From contig CM114274.1 in NCBI GenBank assembly GCA_050084515.1, forward strand, positions 40,362,001-40,426,000: a stretch of 64,000 nucleotides of DNA, written 5' to 3'. Below are positions 12,191-23,216 of this stretch, piece by piece. Each line of letters opens with the position of its first letter. Position 1 is the first letter of the stretch. This DNA is from Blasia pusilla. Taxonomy: Eukaryota > Marchantiophyta > Marchantiopsida > Blasiales. The notes beneath the pieces were generated by a model. It was not told the DNA's origin. It worked only from the letters and a program-made list of their open reading frames with translations, and searched no databases. Made by a program: the position numbers and the translations under genes.

Positions 12191-12770
12191 CTAGGTAAAG
12201 CCACCTGTAGGCGGAGGACTGGATGTTCTGACCGGGTGAACTGGTTTCCTGGTGTAATCGGACTTCATGATAGACACCTTGTCCGGTTGCTTGCACGCGT
12301 GGCAGGTCCCCGGTGCCTCCTGGGTCCGGTATGAGAACTTATCGCGGTCGGCCACCTTCGCAGTCCACCAGGAACCGGGTCGATCATCAACCATGTAGAG
12401 ATGGCCGTCCTTGCCGTCTCCACCATACGCTTGATGACGGGGCACGGCGGGGGCTTCTTGTGGAAGTATTGGTAAGTGGTTTCGGCTATAAACGGCGTAC
12501 GCTCCGTCATAGGCGTCCATGGTTTCGGTGGGGGTGGTATGGTACGTGGTACGTGGTTATCTTGTCCGCCGGCCATCGTTGGGGCGGCGACGGAGGTCGA
12601 GGCGGCGGATGGATGGGTTTCTTAGTGTAGTCCGCCTTCATCGTTGTGATTCCGTCCATCTTCCCCTTGTTGAACGGAACAACGGTTCGGATAGGCTCCT
12701 CTGGGACTTGCTTGGGGAACGCGGGGCATTGATGCAGCCCGCACGAGCACGCTTTGCAGACGCAGTTCAT
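12191..12770 (-). pseudogene. SAXO/MAP6-type axonemal microtubule protein, truncated and frame-disrupted
   Basis: Read on the minus strand from 12770, the protein starts MNCVCKACSCGLHQCP. This is the Cys-rich N-terminal signature of SAXO (stabiliser of axonemal microtubules) and MAP6-related proteins (C-x-C-x-x-C-x-C-G-x-H-x-C-P). Repeats of the microtubule-binding Mn type follow: GITTMKADYTKKPIHP at residues 40-55, DKITTYHVPYHPH, ERTPFIAETTYQYFHKKP and DKVSIMKSDYTRKPVHP. The modules lie in three different reading frames: the first up to about 12520, the second at about 12410-12576, the third from about 12440 to 12191. Either two indels have disrupted the gene or tiny introns have been missed. 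The reading ends after about 190 codons, short for the family. The island is GC-rich against AT-rich flanks. SAXO proteins bind axonemal doublets, in plants presumably in motile sperm. Confidence 0.62.
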
Positions 12771-12779
12771 TGGATGACT

Positions 12780-13620
12780 CTGAGGAGGCGGAATACGGTG
12801 CGCACATGTTGTTAGAATTGCTCGATTTGGTACGATTGTTAGAATATGTACGATGCTTTAGAGATTCGCTACTCAATGTTGATGTTGTAATGATTCAGAG
12901 TTTTCTGTTTTGATCGACATCGTTTCACTTGGTGTTTGTTCATGATCATATCATATGATAGGACGGCGCGTTTCTAGCCACTTCAGAGGACGCTTTGCTA
13001 TTTGAAAAGTTACTGAAGTGGCTGTATTTTCTTCTCACTTCAGGATGCTCTGCCATTTCAATAGGCGCTGACTCTTACTGTAAGAAGCGATTATTGCTTT
13101 CTGAACAAGGTTCACTTACTTCGACGTTATATCTATTTGTTTATGTTTCTGATTGACATCGTTTCACTTCGTAATGTACTTGCTCATTGAGCAAGTGCTC
13201 GACTGTCGTAGCGCTAAAGTGCAATCTTTCCCAAGATTTTCTCTTCATCTACCTCCTGTATGATGGTAGTGACAGCAAAGATACTAAGTTCTTTAAGATC
13301 TCTCAAAGAGTTCTACCGTTCCCCTCCGACTTTCCGGCCTCGCTTAAATCTTGAAGCCGCCATGAAAGTAGGCTAACAATGTATGCATGTAAACTCAAAG
13401 TAAGTTCAATCCTGTGAAGAAATAAGTCCTTGTGAAGAGATGAATAATGTCTTATGTCATCAAGTGTCATTACGTCTTGAAAATTGCAACGCATCTTCTG
13501 AAGTGGCAAGAGATTTACGTGATCAGATAGGCGCTCTCTGATCAAGTCGAGCAGAAGAGACAAAGATAGAAAGCGAGAGAGGGAGGGTGATTCTCTGAAG
13601 TAGCGTAGTGAGTGGAGTTC
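12780..13620. other. Spacer upstream of the SAXO-like relic
   Basis: No supported gene. A weak inverted repeat (AGCCACTTCAG at 12976-12986 and its complement at 13013-13023) brackets 26 bases. If the SAXO-like gene was ever active, its promoter would lie here, but I see no convincing motif. Confidence 0.35.
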
Positions 13621-13719
13621 ATGGCTAAATTAAACGCAGAGTCTGCTAACTTGAACTTGATTACTGCAAAACCTTTCAGTTTCCTGCGCTGCCAGATTAG
13701 GTCTGACAACTATTTTTCG
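13621..13719 (+). CDS. Candidate first coding exon, unidentified
   Basis: An ATG at 13621 opens 33 codons (start MAKLNAESANLNLITAKPFS) ending at TCG|GTAAGTGTC, a near-perfect plant splice donor. The composition is protein-like. No matching second exon can be proven. Possible downstream exon fragments with acceptable splice signals occur near 14041 and 14563. Family unknown. Confidence 0.25.
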
Positions 13720-13748
13720 GTAAGTGTCTTAGTTCAAATGAGGATCAT

Positions 13749-13784
13749 AATCGATTTGCCTTACAACTTGTAAGGCAATCGATT
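13749..13784. repeat. Near-perfect short palindrome
   Basis: TTGCCTTACAA at 13756-13766 and its exact complement at 13768-13778 are separated by a single base. The pairing continues outward over AATCGAT on both sides, with one bulged T. Confidence 0.8.
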
Positions 13785-14428
13785 CAATCCCTGTTGGAGA
13801 TATCTGTATATCGGGTGCGTTGGACTGATGGATGTCAATCCATCTATCATCTCATCAACGTGATCTATCTGTTTCACATGGCATTCGGCTGTAGTTTCTG
13901 GTGGCCTATCCCTCTGCACTGGATGTTGGTTGTATATGTAGCTTCTAATCAGCGTTATTTGACTCCTTTCGATGTTATCCCGAAATACATGCGCACTATT
14001 TCATGTTCTTGCTCATTGTGCCTCATCTACTAGATCTATGACCTCTTCATTGAAGTTATTAAATCTTGTGGATTTGTTCAACTACGAAGATATATTCGCA
14101 GGTATACTCTGGATTTATTCAAGGATACTCATTTAAAAAATGAGGCATTTTTTACACCTTTCTTAATCACCAGTTCTGCAATTTGGTGCGCTTTGTGCGA
14201 GTCCTGATTAAGAGATTTTTGAGTTGAAACAGTATTATGTACAAAATTAGGATCTGGATCTCCAAGAAGTCATCTCTGGTTGTCTTTTTCTCTTTTGATA
14301 AACTAATAGAGCTGAAGTGGAAGGGAATAATCATGAAATAACTTCACTACTATTCGCTTCGAGAGCTTGCTGAATATGTCTACGGCTTATCCTGTGTATC
14401 AAGTTTGTCGGCAAAAGTGGCGGTGTCT

Positions 14429-14533
14429 TGTTCTAGATCTAGACTGTGACTAGGAGTCATATTCTGCATAATCTTATAAATTGCTCTAGATCTGGACTGT
14501 GATTAGGAGCCATACTCTGCGTAATCTCATCAA
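14429..14533. repeat. Tandem duplication, unit about 53 bp
   Basis: The segment starting TGTTCTAGATCTAGACTGTG recurs 53 bases later as TTGCTCTAGATCTGGACTGT. The two share the same downstream words (CTAGGAG/TTAGGAG, CATATTCTGC/CATACTCTGC). The surrounding 14.0-15.7 kb has no supported gene. Confidence 0.8.
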
Positions 14534-15599
14534 AAGTTATATATTTTTCCAAAGCTATCTCAATGGCGATTGCTACACGTTTGTTTCTGAAGAAACATCC
14601 AAATCGTACACCTAGCCTCTGTCATTTTCCCTGGGTCCAGATTATTACAAGCATAATATGCGATGAACATGTGACGTGCATAGAGTCCTTGCAACTTTGG
14701 AGCCCGACCTTTAATGAAAGGTTCTCTTTAGAGCCTGGACTAAAAGATTTATTGAGACTGTTTACCAGAAGCTGGAAAATCACTGGAGCAATCTTATCTC
14801 TGCAGTTTTACCTCCAAACCAAATTCATCTGATCGTAATCTTCATTCGAGTCCGTATGTTTCTATGCTAGCTTGGGAAACTAAGAGCAGTAACGTCCCCT
14901 GGTATTTCTGGCACTCTTTTGACTCTCTCTTGACCTTAGATGTCAGAACATGGTAGTTCTGCATGGTAATTCAGAATTGAGGGAATGAAAAGAAGTGCAG
15001 ATAGAGATGTAAAATGTTTGGATCTTTTTTTTTCCCGTGCGCTAGTTCTAATCATGATGGTCGGCGTTTCTCTCTTACTGCATTCCATAGGGGTCCACTT
15101 ATATATTGTCTCCCTCGTGAGAAGCCTAGGCCTCAGGACAGAAGCTAAGTTCCTGTTCGAGAGTCAAAACGTGGTTCCTATTGCCTTCTTTTGAACTTGT
15201 GTGTGTCCAGACATTCCTCGGTCCAGACGTGCAGACGCAAAAACACCTCAATCTCAGCGCGGTCTGCTTTGCGTGGCCGTGGGTGAAGCTTTCTCAAAGT
15301 GTCAGCCAGGATAAACTCGCTCCATTGAACGCATTTGCTGACTGTAGTGAAGATCTAGAAAGTGACCCTCTCCTGACAGAAGAATGAGAGATGACCTACA
15401 AGAGCAGAGGAATGAAGGACCAATTCGCATACGATTCGAATTGGATGACACGGCATGGATAGTGAGAAGATCCAAGGAACAATTCAATTGGATATACACA
15501 GACGGAAAAGATCATCCTAGTTAAATCCGTATACCCATGCATGAATCGAAAGGCGCAGTTCCAGCTCCACCCACGCACTTTCAATTCTCAATTGCACAT

Positions 15600-16890
15600 C
15601 AGTTTTTGGCGCGCATCGGAATAAGTCGATATCCTCAGGAAAGATCTCAAGAAAAACGACAGGAAATGCTAATTACCCATGTGTCGACGATGTAGCGTAA
15701 TCTCACGGGGCGGTCATGCGGTTGCTGTGACCGTATGTCCGCCATCTTGGGCCGATCCATCTCGAGCTTCCTGCGGCGGTGGATTCAATTCTGCCGAGTC
15801 CTCCAGACGCAGTCAGAGACAGATGGCGAGGACTCGTACTCTAAAACCACAGCGTTAATTCGATTCTGCCGTGTAGCTCGATCGCCGCTCACGGATGTCA
15901 AACCGGTTCGACGCCGCGGGTTCGCGTACCGTCCGCCCGAAGTGCTGGGCCGGCGTCGAAACGTGAGAACTGCCAGACTTTTTAATGCCCATTGAACACG
16001 TGCCGAGCGCCACGCAGGAGGAGGCCGGCGGATATATCAGGAAGGGAGGGGATCCGTGGAAGTGGTGACCCACATTTATAATAATCGATTATTTTTGATA
16101 TATCGCCCTAGCCATATATCAAAAAGGCTAGGAGAGAGGTTTGCCTTGTTCGCCTATCATCGATATATGAATTGTCCTTGGTCACACCGATAGTTTATTG
16201 TAGACAACGAATCTCCGTAGCAAATGGGCTTCTGTGGCGATGGAGACGCCATAGCCCTCTAATTTTTTTAATTACATACATGAATATATTAGAGAGAGGG
16301 TGAGAATTAAAATTAAGTCGAAGCATTTAAATTCTTGTCCGCAGGAGCGGTTTACTCTAAAGGGGAATAGATAAATTGGAAAGAATGGAATCACGGAGCT
16401 TAGGCTATTCCCAGTTGGTTTTCTCCGTGGATCACGAAGAACGGATGGGAGTTTCCGTTACAAGAATAACGGCTGGAAGTCAGAATGGGAGTTTGCGATG
16501 GGAGTTTCCGTTACAAGATCATCATTTGAGGGAAGAAATGCGTTCAGGGATGACAAAAGGACACTTCTCCATTGAAGCGAATCATCATATATATGGCGAT
16601 GGTAATTGGGTTGAGCTCGAAGTCAAACTACCGTTACCAGTGAAGAGATTTCTGCTATTGGGGCCGAGTTCAAAGTGAGAATATGTTTGATCCTCGAGAA
16701 ACCCTAAACGCCGTATTCCGGGACTCATCGACATATCCGCCAATCGTAACACTGGAACGATTTTGGCTGGACTCAAAATTAAACAGTTCGTGGCAAACGG
16801 CTGACCTCGAAGACAGAGTGCTGACGGAATGTTCCCAGTGGCAGACGGAATGTTCCCAGTGGTCGAAGGACTCCATGTTCGCTGGCTCGC
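15600..16890. other. Spacer with short duplications and a hairpin, no supported gene
   Basis: Frames at 15735-15995 and 16376-16678 show no domain. GGGAGTTTCCGTTACAAGA occurs twice, from about 16447 and about 16500. CAGACGGAATGTTCCCAGTGG recurs in tandem within about 16812-16861. A 12-bp perfect stem sits at 16092-16125. Confidence 0.4.
16092..16125. repeat. Perfect 12-bp hairpin, 10-base loop
   Basis: TTTTTGATATAT (16092-16103) is followed after CGCCCTAGCC by its exact complement ATATATCAAAAA (16114-16125). Confidence 0.9.
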
Positions 16891-16899
16891 ACTCAAGCT

Positions 16900-19130
16900 G
16901 AGCCCAGGCTCGAATCCAGAACGTTGGTAGTCACTAGCTGGGACTCGTAATCATGCAGTGGCAAATAAGCTGAGCCCAGGGTCCGAATCTGAATGGTTAC
17001 AATCGCCAAAAGATGCCATAGTCACTAGCTAGAACCCATAATCAGACGGTGCAAACTGATTTGAGCCTTAGGCTGGAAGTCAGAATGCTTCCAATCTTCG
17101 AAAGACGCCAATCTCTCGCAAGAAATGAAGGGAATAATCAGACCAAGCATGGCAAACGAAGTTGAGCCCAGGCTCGAACGCAGGTAGCTTCCAATCGTCT
17201 AGAAAAGCTGCATTGAGTCGCTGGGACTCGTGAAACCGTGGCAGACAAGCTGAGTGCAGGCTCCAAGGCAGGGTGTTGCAAATCGTCGAAAAGCATCCGA
17301 AGTCATTTCCTAGAACCCACAATCAAACAGTGTCAAATGATTAAGTTCAGGTGAAGCTGGATGCCATAAGGCCTCCACCGTTAGAATCACGAGTCTCTTG
17401 GAAGGCGCATCATCACAAAGACTTCAGCCCTGACTTCAGGCCGAAGTGCTTCCCATGAATAGCCAAAACAAATCATTTATTGTTTACCAATAAATGATTT
17501 GTTTTGGTTATTCACATCATCTAACCATGGCAAAGTAGTTGAGTGCGAGCTGGAAGCGAGAATGGAGATAGTCTTCAAAAGATACCATAGTCACTGGCTA
17601 GAATTCATGAAAATGCTCTGGCAAATGAGCAGAGCTCATTCTGGAAACAAGAGTGATGCTCGTCCTTGAAAGGCGCCATATATAATCACTAGCTAGGACT
17701 TATCATCAGACGTTGTCAAATCAGTTGAAGCTATCCTAGAAGACCTAATGCTGCAAATCGTAGAGAGATACCATAGTCACTAGCTCGGACTCGTAATCAT
17801 AGCGTGGTAGATAAGTTGAACCCAGAGTCCAAGAGAGAATGCTGCCAATCTCCAGAAGACGCCATGGTCACTAGTTAGAACTCACAATCACAGTGAGGCT
17901 CTAGAGAAAAGGTTGATTCTAGGCTGGAAGCCAGAGTCCTGCTAATCGCCAGAAGACACCATGTCACAACCTAGAACTCACAATCAGACTCTGGCAAAGA
18001 AGTTAATCCTAAGCTGCAAGCCAGATTATCATTTTCTAGAAGGCGCTATGGTCACTAGCTAGAGCTCACAATCAGACTCTGGAGAATAAGTTAATCCTAG
18101 GCTGCAAGCCAGAGTGTTGCCAATCTCTAGAAGGCGCTATGGTCACTAGCTAGAGCTCACAATCAGACTCTGGAGAGTAAGTTGATTCTAGGCTGGAAGC
18201 CAGAGTGATACCCATCGCTAGAAGGCGCTATGGTCACTAGCTAGAGCTCACAATCAGACTCTAGAGAATAAGTTGATCCTAGGCTGCAAGCCAGAGTGTT
18301 GCCAATCTCTAGAAGGCGCTATGGTCACTAGCTCACAATCAGACTCTGGAGAATAAGTTGATTCTGGGCTGCAAGCACAGACTGCTTCCAATCGCCAGCA
18401 GATGCCATCGTCACTAGCCAGAACTCCAAATCAGACTCTCGCAAATAAGTTGATCCTAGGCTGGAAGCCAGACGGGTGTCAATCGCCAGAAGACGCCATG
18501 GTCACTAGCCAGAACTCAAAATCAGACCCAGGCTAATAAGTTGAACCCAGTTGGGAATCCAGAGTGCTATCAATCGTCGAAGTCGCCATATGAATCAGCC
18601 AGGACTCATAAGCAGAAGATATCAAATACTTCGAATCTAGGCTGGAAGCCAGAACTCTGCTTATCACCGCAAGAGGCCATGATCTCTAGCTAGACGTCAC
18701 AATCGGACTCTGGAAAATGAGTTGAGTTGAGCCCAGTCTGGAAACCTGCAGAATGCTTGCAATCCCCAAAAGACGCCATAGTCTTTAGCTACAACTCAAT
18801 ACTAGACTCTCGGAACGAAGTTGATTCGAGTCTGGAAGCTAGAATGCCGCCAATCGTCCAAAGACGCTATAGACACTAGCTACGATTCATAATCAGACCG
18901 GGGCAAATAAAGTGTAGCCCTGGTTCCAGATCAGATATTCTTTCAGTCGCCAAAACACCCCATAATCGCTAGCTAGGACTCATAATCAGACCATGGCAAG
19001 CAGTTCTAGCCCGCGTTCCGAGGCAAAATTCTGGCCTTCGCCAAAAGACTCCAGAATCATTCGCTACGGTTCACAATCAGACTCCTCCAAATAAGTTGAG
19101 CCCAGGCTCGAAGCCACAACTCTGCTAATC
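16900..19130. repeat. Degenerate tandem array, unit about 91 bp, more than 20 units
   Basis: The phrase GTCACTAGCT followed by an (A/G)AACTCATAATCAGAC-like stretch and then GGCTGGAAGCCAGA recurs through the block. In the best-preserved part its starts are 18051, 18142, 18233 and 18324, exactly 91 bases apart. Units at both ends are more diverged. Around 17.33-17.57 kb the regular pattern is interrupted by other DNA that contains a hairpin. No continuous reading frame crosses the units, so I treat it as a non-coding satellite or minisatellite. The last units merge into the duplicated segment that starts near 19.0 kb. Confidence 0.88.
17457..17513. repeat. Foldback of two 26-base arms, 5-base loop
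   Basis: The left arm 17457-17482 (GAATAGCCAAAACAAATCAT then TTATTG) and right arm 17488-17513 are complementary except for one G/T-type mismatch. The loop is TTTAC. It interrupts the 91-bp array. A one-arm relative (AAACAAATCATTTA) recurs near 39005, at the left edge of the second duplicated segment. Confidence 0.92.
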
Positions 19131-20754
19131 GTTGAAAGTGTGGGTTTCGGAGCTGGGCCAGGGGGGAGGAGGAAGAAAGCTTCACACATGAAGGCGCACG
19201 TTGTAAGCAGCGATTGTGAGAGGATCGGAAACCAGTGCAAGATTGTGACAAAAGTAGATGCGATCGCCATGAGCAACGAAAATCGTCTGCACTCCTGTCC
19301 CGAAGATGTTTGATGGACATCGAGTCTTCTCCTCGCGAGCTCACGCCCAACTCGAACAATCTCACTCCTATGGATATTCCATAGCCCTCAGCAGGAAGCT
19401 GCAGTGGATGCGGGAGCTCAGCAAATGAAGCCTCTGCTCCTCCGCTGGAATGCCATGGACTGCTGTCTCTCTCGAGCAGTCGATAATTGCCCACGCTTTG
19501 ATCACCATAACGACCATTACTCTGCTGCCATACAGCACGACGCCACCATGGAAGCCATGTCGCCGTTCCTTCAAGGAGAACGCAATCACATTGAATTGCA
19601 GAACATCCCAAGATACGATCTCCAGATCCAAATCTGCAAGGGATTCCACGCACCGTCTATGCAGACAGGCAGTAGACAGCCCTCGAGATAGCCACCGGAG
19701 GCAGGCAGACAAGTACAGCGCATTTTCCACCAGTGGGAACCAGTTTCTGGAGCCGTGGAGAGTCCATTGACTCAAATTCGAGTCGTAAAGTTGCGTGACA
19801 ATCATTCTGCTCCCCATGTCGTCGATCGTGCAGGGCGCTGGGGCTGTACCTCAGTAGCACCTTGTGATCGTAAGGACTTGCTGGAATGAGTCGGAGCTCG
19901 TTTGGACTCTGGAGTAGTTGTCACCAAGCGAGTCAAGCTTGGATGAAGGGAGATGCTCTAGCTTCCAGATTCCCATTATGACATTCCCCACCATCATCTC
20001 CAGAGATGATTGGGACTTGGGTCTTTTTGAGACGATGCACATTAAAAATCCTCCAAGCGTCATGATCCTGAAGTGGGCCTTGGTTCGAAGGGGTCGATGG
20101 ATGGATGGATGAATGAGAACCTGCTTCCACAAGTTGGAATCGCTCTTGAATCCTATGATCTTTCTTCAAGAGATTTCGAGAGATCATGCAAGGGCAATGA
20201 GAAGGGCACTTCTTGGAGGCTTGCAGTGAAACTATCTTTTAGGAATGGAGAGAACCTGCAGATCTTCGTGGCTTGTGGCATGGAGTGGCACATGGGTGAG
20301 AGCTTGAAGAAATAGGATTTGGATAAGAACCTGGGTTCAAAGAGGGATGGAAAAGGACGCTTGGAAACTATCTTCTCTACCACATTCTTTGGAGTTGTAG
20401 AGCACTGCTCTAGTTTCCTCCACCACATTTTTGGAGCTTAAGCTTGAACGACTCTTGATACCTTCTCCATCTTCCTCTCCCTTCTTCTCATTCAATGAGA
20501 TGTTTTGCAATCCAAGCATCACCATTTTTCCAAGAGATGCAAAAGGTGAATCTAATGAGTTTTAGACTAAGTGGGATTATCCCAAGATATCTCTACTAGC
20601 GCTTGAAAAAAGTGAATCCCATGAGCTTTACTTGATGAAAAGAATCTCTACCACCTTCTCTCTTTCCCAAAACCAATTCTATCAACCCCTATCCCTTATT
20701 TGGCAGCCCTAATTCAATCATCCCATCGTATTAGCCCATGGGGCACTTCTTTTC

Positions 20755-20775
20755 TACATAATATAAAGGCATCAC
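20755..20775 (+). promoter_or_regulatory. Candidate TATA-box promoter in copy A
   Basis: TATAAAG at 20762-20768 sits in CATAATATAAAGGCATC. About 45 bases downstream comes CACACTAAGACTCTCTCTCC, a CT-rich stretch typical of a plant transcription start and leader. The element is conserved in copy B. It could be a retroelement LTR promoter; no following gene is evident. Confidence 0.35.
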
Positions 20776-21189
20776 ATAGACGAGGGAGATTCTCTCGAAA
20801 TAGAGGCTATCACACTAAGACTCTCTCTCCATATCCATCTTGGATCTGCAATATAATTACAAGCCTCCAATCGAACCTCATTGAGTTCTTCCACTTCCCT
20901 ACTAGTATGGGGATTGAATATGACTCCTGAAGCATATGAAGAAGATTTGGGGAATGTCAACAAGCATAAGAGTAAATCTTAGTGGTCTTGTTTCAACGCC
21001 TCCTTTAGGAGGAAAGAAGAGTTTCCACTAAAACAACCCCTTAGACTTCAATATAAGTCCACAATAAATCGAAAGGAATTATTGATAGTTTAATTTCCTG
21101 TGAGTGGCCACCCACCCGAATCCGTTGAACAAAGGCACGGACTGTGCAACCCGCTTCACTTGACTCCCGGCTCGGTTGACCGGGCGTCC

Positions 21190-21530
21190 GAGTTCCTCAT
21201 CTTATGCTTGTAACCACGCACCATCGTTATGTAACCCCAGTTACATACATCTGCAGGCTCTTCTTGAGGCGCCGACTGCATTGTCTCTTGTTATGCGCGG
21301 TTACGCGAACCACGCTTCTTATTCATGGTTGATGTAACCGCAGTTACCTACATCCGCAACGTTCTTCTTGAACGCATTCTTGTCTTGTAATGCGCGGTTA
21401 CGCTAATCACGCTTCCGGATCGCAGTTTGTTTCTCCCTGCATCATGGTTAGTGTTACATAACGTCCGTTATGTAACCCAGTTACATCCGGACGTTCTTCC
21501 CTCGTTTTGAGCGGTTACAATTATCACACT
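21190..21530. repeat. Cluster of GTAAC...GTTAC inverted motifs in short tandem units
   Basis: Units of roughly 110-120 bases repeat the order: GTAAC-C-x-CA-GTTAC inverted motif, ACATCCGCA-like phrase, CTCTTCTTGA, GCGGTTACGC, then CACGCTTC. At least three inverted GTAAC pairs occur (GTAACCCCAGTTAC, GTAACCGCAGTTAC, GTAACCCAGTTAC). The cluster is also present in copy B (about 41190-41560). Further TCTAACCCTAGTTA-like words extend to about 22050. Confidence 0.65.
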
Positions 21531-21575
21531 AGTTGAGCTTTGCAGCTCCACTTCGTCCCATGGTTTACAGGGTGA

Positions 21576-21623
21576 CTAGATATCCAAGCAGGGTTAAGGG
21601 TGTAACCGTGCTGGGATATCTAG
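21576..21623. repeat. Imperfect 20-bp hairpin, kept in both long repeats
   Basis: CTAGATATCCAAGCAGGGTTA at 21576-21596 pairs with TAACCGTGCTGGGATATCTAG at 21603-21623 with two mismatches around a 6-base loop. The equivalent at about 41609-41655 is present with small changes. Confidence 0.75.
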
Positions 21624-22149
21624 TTCACATCTCGAGCTTGAATTCCTTCGATCTCCCACTAAGTTGAGTTTGATAGGGTTTTAGGTTGTAACCCTGGTTA
21701 CTTCCTTTTCAGCTCGATTTGGTTTGATCTAGAGAAGGGCTCTAACCCCAATTATTTTGCTATTTGAGTTGAAATGGTAAACTGCCAGTTTCGTTTGATT
21801 AGGAAATGGTTCTAACCGTAGTTACTTGGAAATGGTTCTAACCCTACTTTGACCTCAGATTTACTTGAACTGTGGGCAAGAGAAATAACTCTAGTTATTT
21901 TTCTATCGACAATAGTATTAGTTGGAAGGAGGGAATTTAAATATGGTTATTTCCTCTTCAGATTATGCTTTCTTTTCTGTAGGCTAAACCCCATGTTATA
22001 TCCTGATTGCTATGGGTTCTATCTAGACAAGAAGGTTAAATAATGGTTATTTCTTCTTCTAACTCAACTTAGTTTCAACTAAAGAAGCCTATTAGGACTA
22101 GTTGTATTTATTTATATTTTTTTTCATCTACCAAGCACTTTAATCCTAC

Positions 22150-23200
22150 CTGCCCCACTCAATTATGATCCACGTGTTGGAGCTTCTGGATATCGTGGAG
22201 TACTTTTTTGACTTCCGAGCCTGGACGCGCCTCTTTTGGCTTTCCGTTCGCATCGTTGATTTTCTAGCTATCTAGAAACTGCTAAGAAGTAGCTTCCATT
22301 TACTCCAATTTTCGTTTTATGGGAAATATTCCCATTCCAGGAAACGTCTCACTGCCGGTGGAAGACTGTCTGTCGAGCCCTACGCGATAAGTTAGGACTC
22401 TTTCAACGCGGATCCGTAGAGGGGTTAACTTGTAGGGAAAAGATACTCTATATTATTAATGAAACCAGTGAATCTTATTTCTTTTCATCCGCACAAAATT
22501 AGATAATTTTGTGACAGAACAAATAGGTTAAGATAACGAAGGGCATCGGAGAGCCCTTCGTTACAAATAGGTTCGCAAGGAGAAGCTTCCTGAGCCTCGA
22601 CTTAAGAGCTTGGAGTTTCGGGATGCAACTACAGGGATGCCAGAGTTTGAAGATGATGATGTGTAAACAGGATGAGAGGAAAAGCGGATCGTTCGACTGG
22701 TGCAAATATGAATCATACGGGCAGACTCAGGTGTCCGGGAAATGTTGAAATTTTCTTTTGGGCCCGCCAACGTGACGTTCTTCCAGTTGTCTTGTGGATC
22801 GAGGTAGAAGTTTTCGTACTGGGACACACCTTGTTCGATGATTTTCTTATTCTTATCTTGTTGGCCTAGATTTTGGCCGGTTTTTTAGACGCCACGCCAC
22901 TGTTTCCGTAGTTGGGGGAAGCACCCTGAATTTAAACCTTAAGATTACAATACAAGACTGACCAAACTTCTCTAAGACCCACAGAAACCCGCTTGCTCAC
23001 CCCTGGGACTCCTGATTCGAACCCAGCTTGCTATCCAAGATCTAAATCTGGCACTAGCCCCAAAAAAATTAAAGTTTAAAGAAAGCGGGCGCTCTACCCC
23101 GCATTTCAGATCAGAATGAGATCGTTGAATGAAAAGTACAGAGCCGAAGATGCATGGAAAAATGGAAATCTTCTACTTCATCGGGGAATTAAAATTAAAC
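22150..23200. other. Spacer between long repeat copy A and the NB-ARC gene
   Basis: No supported gene. A perfect 11-bp hairpin lies at 22534-22563. The words AACAAATAGGTT and TACAAATAGGTT flank it as a direct repeat. A T-arm-like GATTCGAACCC near 23010 is not part of a foldable tRNA. Confidence 0.45.
22534..22563. repeat. Perfect 11-bp hairpin, 8-base loop
   Basis: TAACGAAGGGC (22534-22544) is followed after 8 bases by GCCCTTCGTTA (22553-22563). Confidence 0.9.
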
Positions 23201-23216
23201 TTAACTCGGCTTCCAA

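Larger units (their letters stand above)
18960..22145. repeat. Long direct repeat, copy A (about 3.2 kb)
   Basis: From the CATAATCAGACCATG-like phrase near 18975 to the CATCTACCAAGC phrase near 22125, the sequence matches 39.07-42.27 kb in the same orientation, with a few differences per 100 bases in the best parts and several indels. Shared landmarks include AGGGGGGAGGAGGAAGAAAG, GATGGATGGATGAATGAGAA and TCTCTCGAAATAGAGGCTAT. Long frames in both orientations (for example 19057-19653 minus, 198 codons) are not kept in frame in copy B, so I do not call a protein. A TATAAAG box followed by CT-rich DNA gives it an LTR-like or promoter-like look. Confidence 0.88.

Noticed and set aside
19057-19653. 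198-codon minus-strand open frame in long repeat copy A
   Set aside because: In copy B the same stretch carries indels that are not multiples of three and the frame is broken, and the opposite strand is open too. It is not conserved as protein.
22995-23040. Possible tRNA gene suggested by GATTCGAACCC
   Set aside because: Only a T-arm-like word is present. No acceptor stem, D arm or anticodon arm could be folded on either strand.
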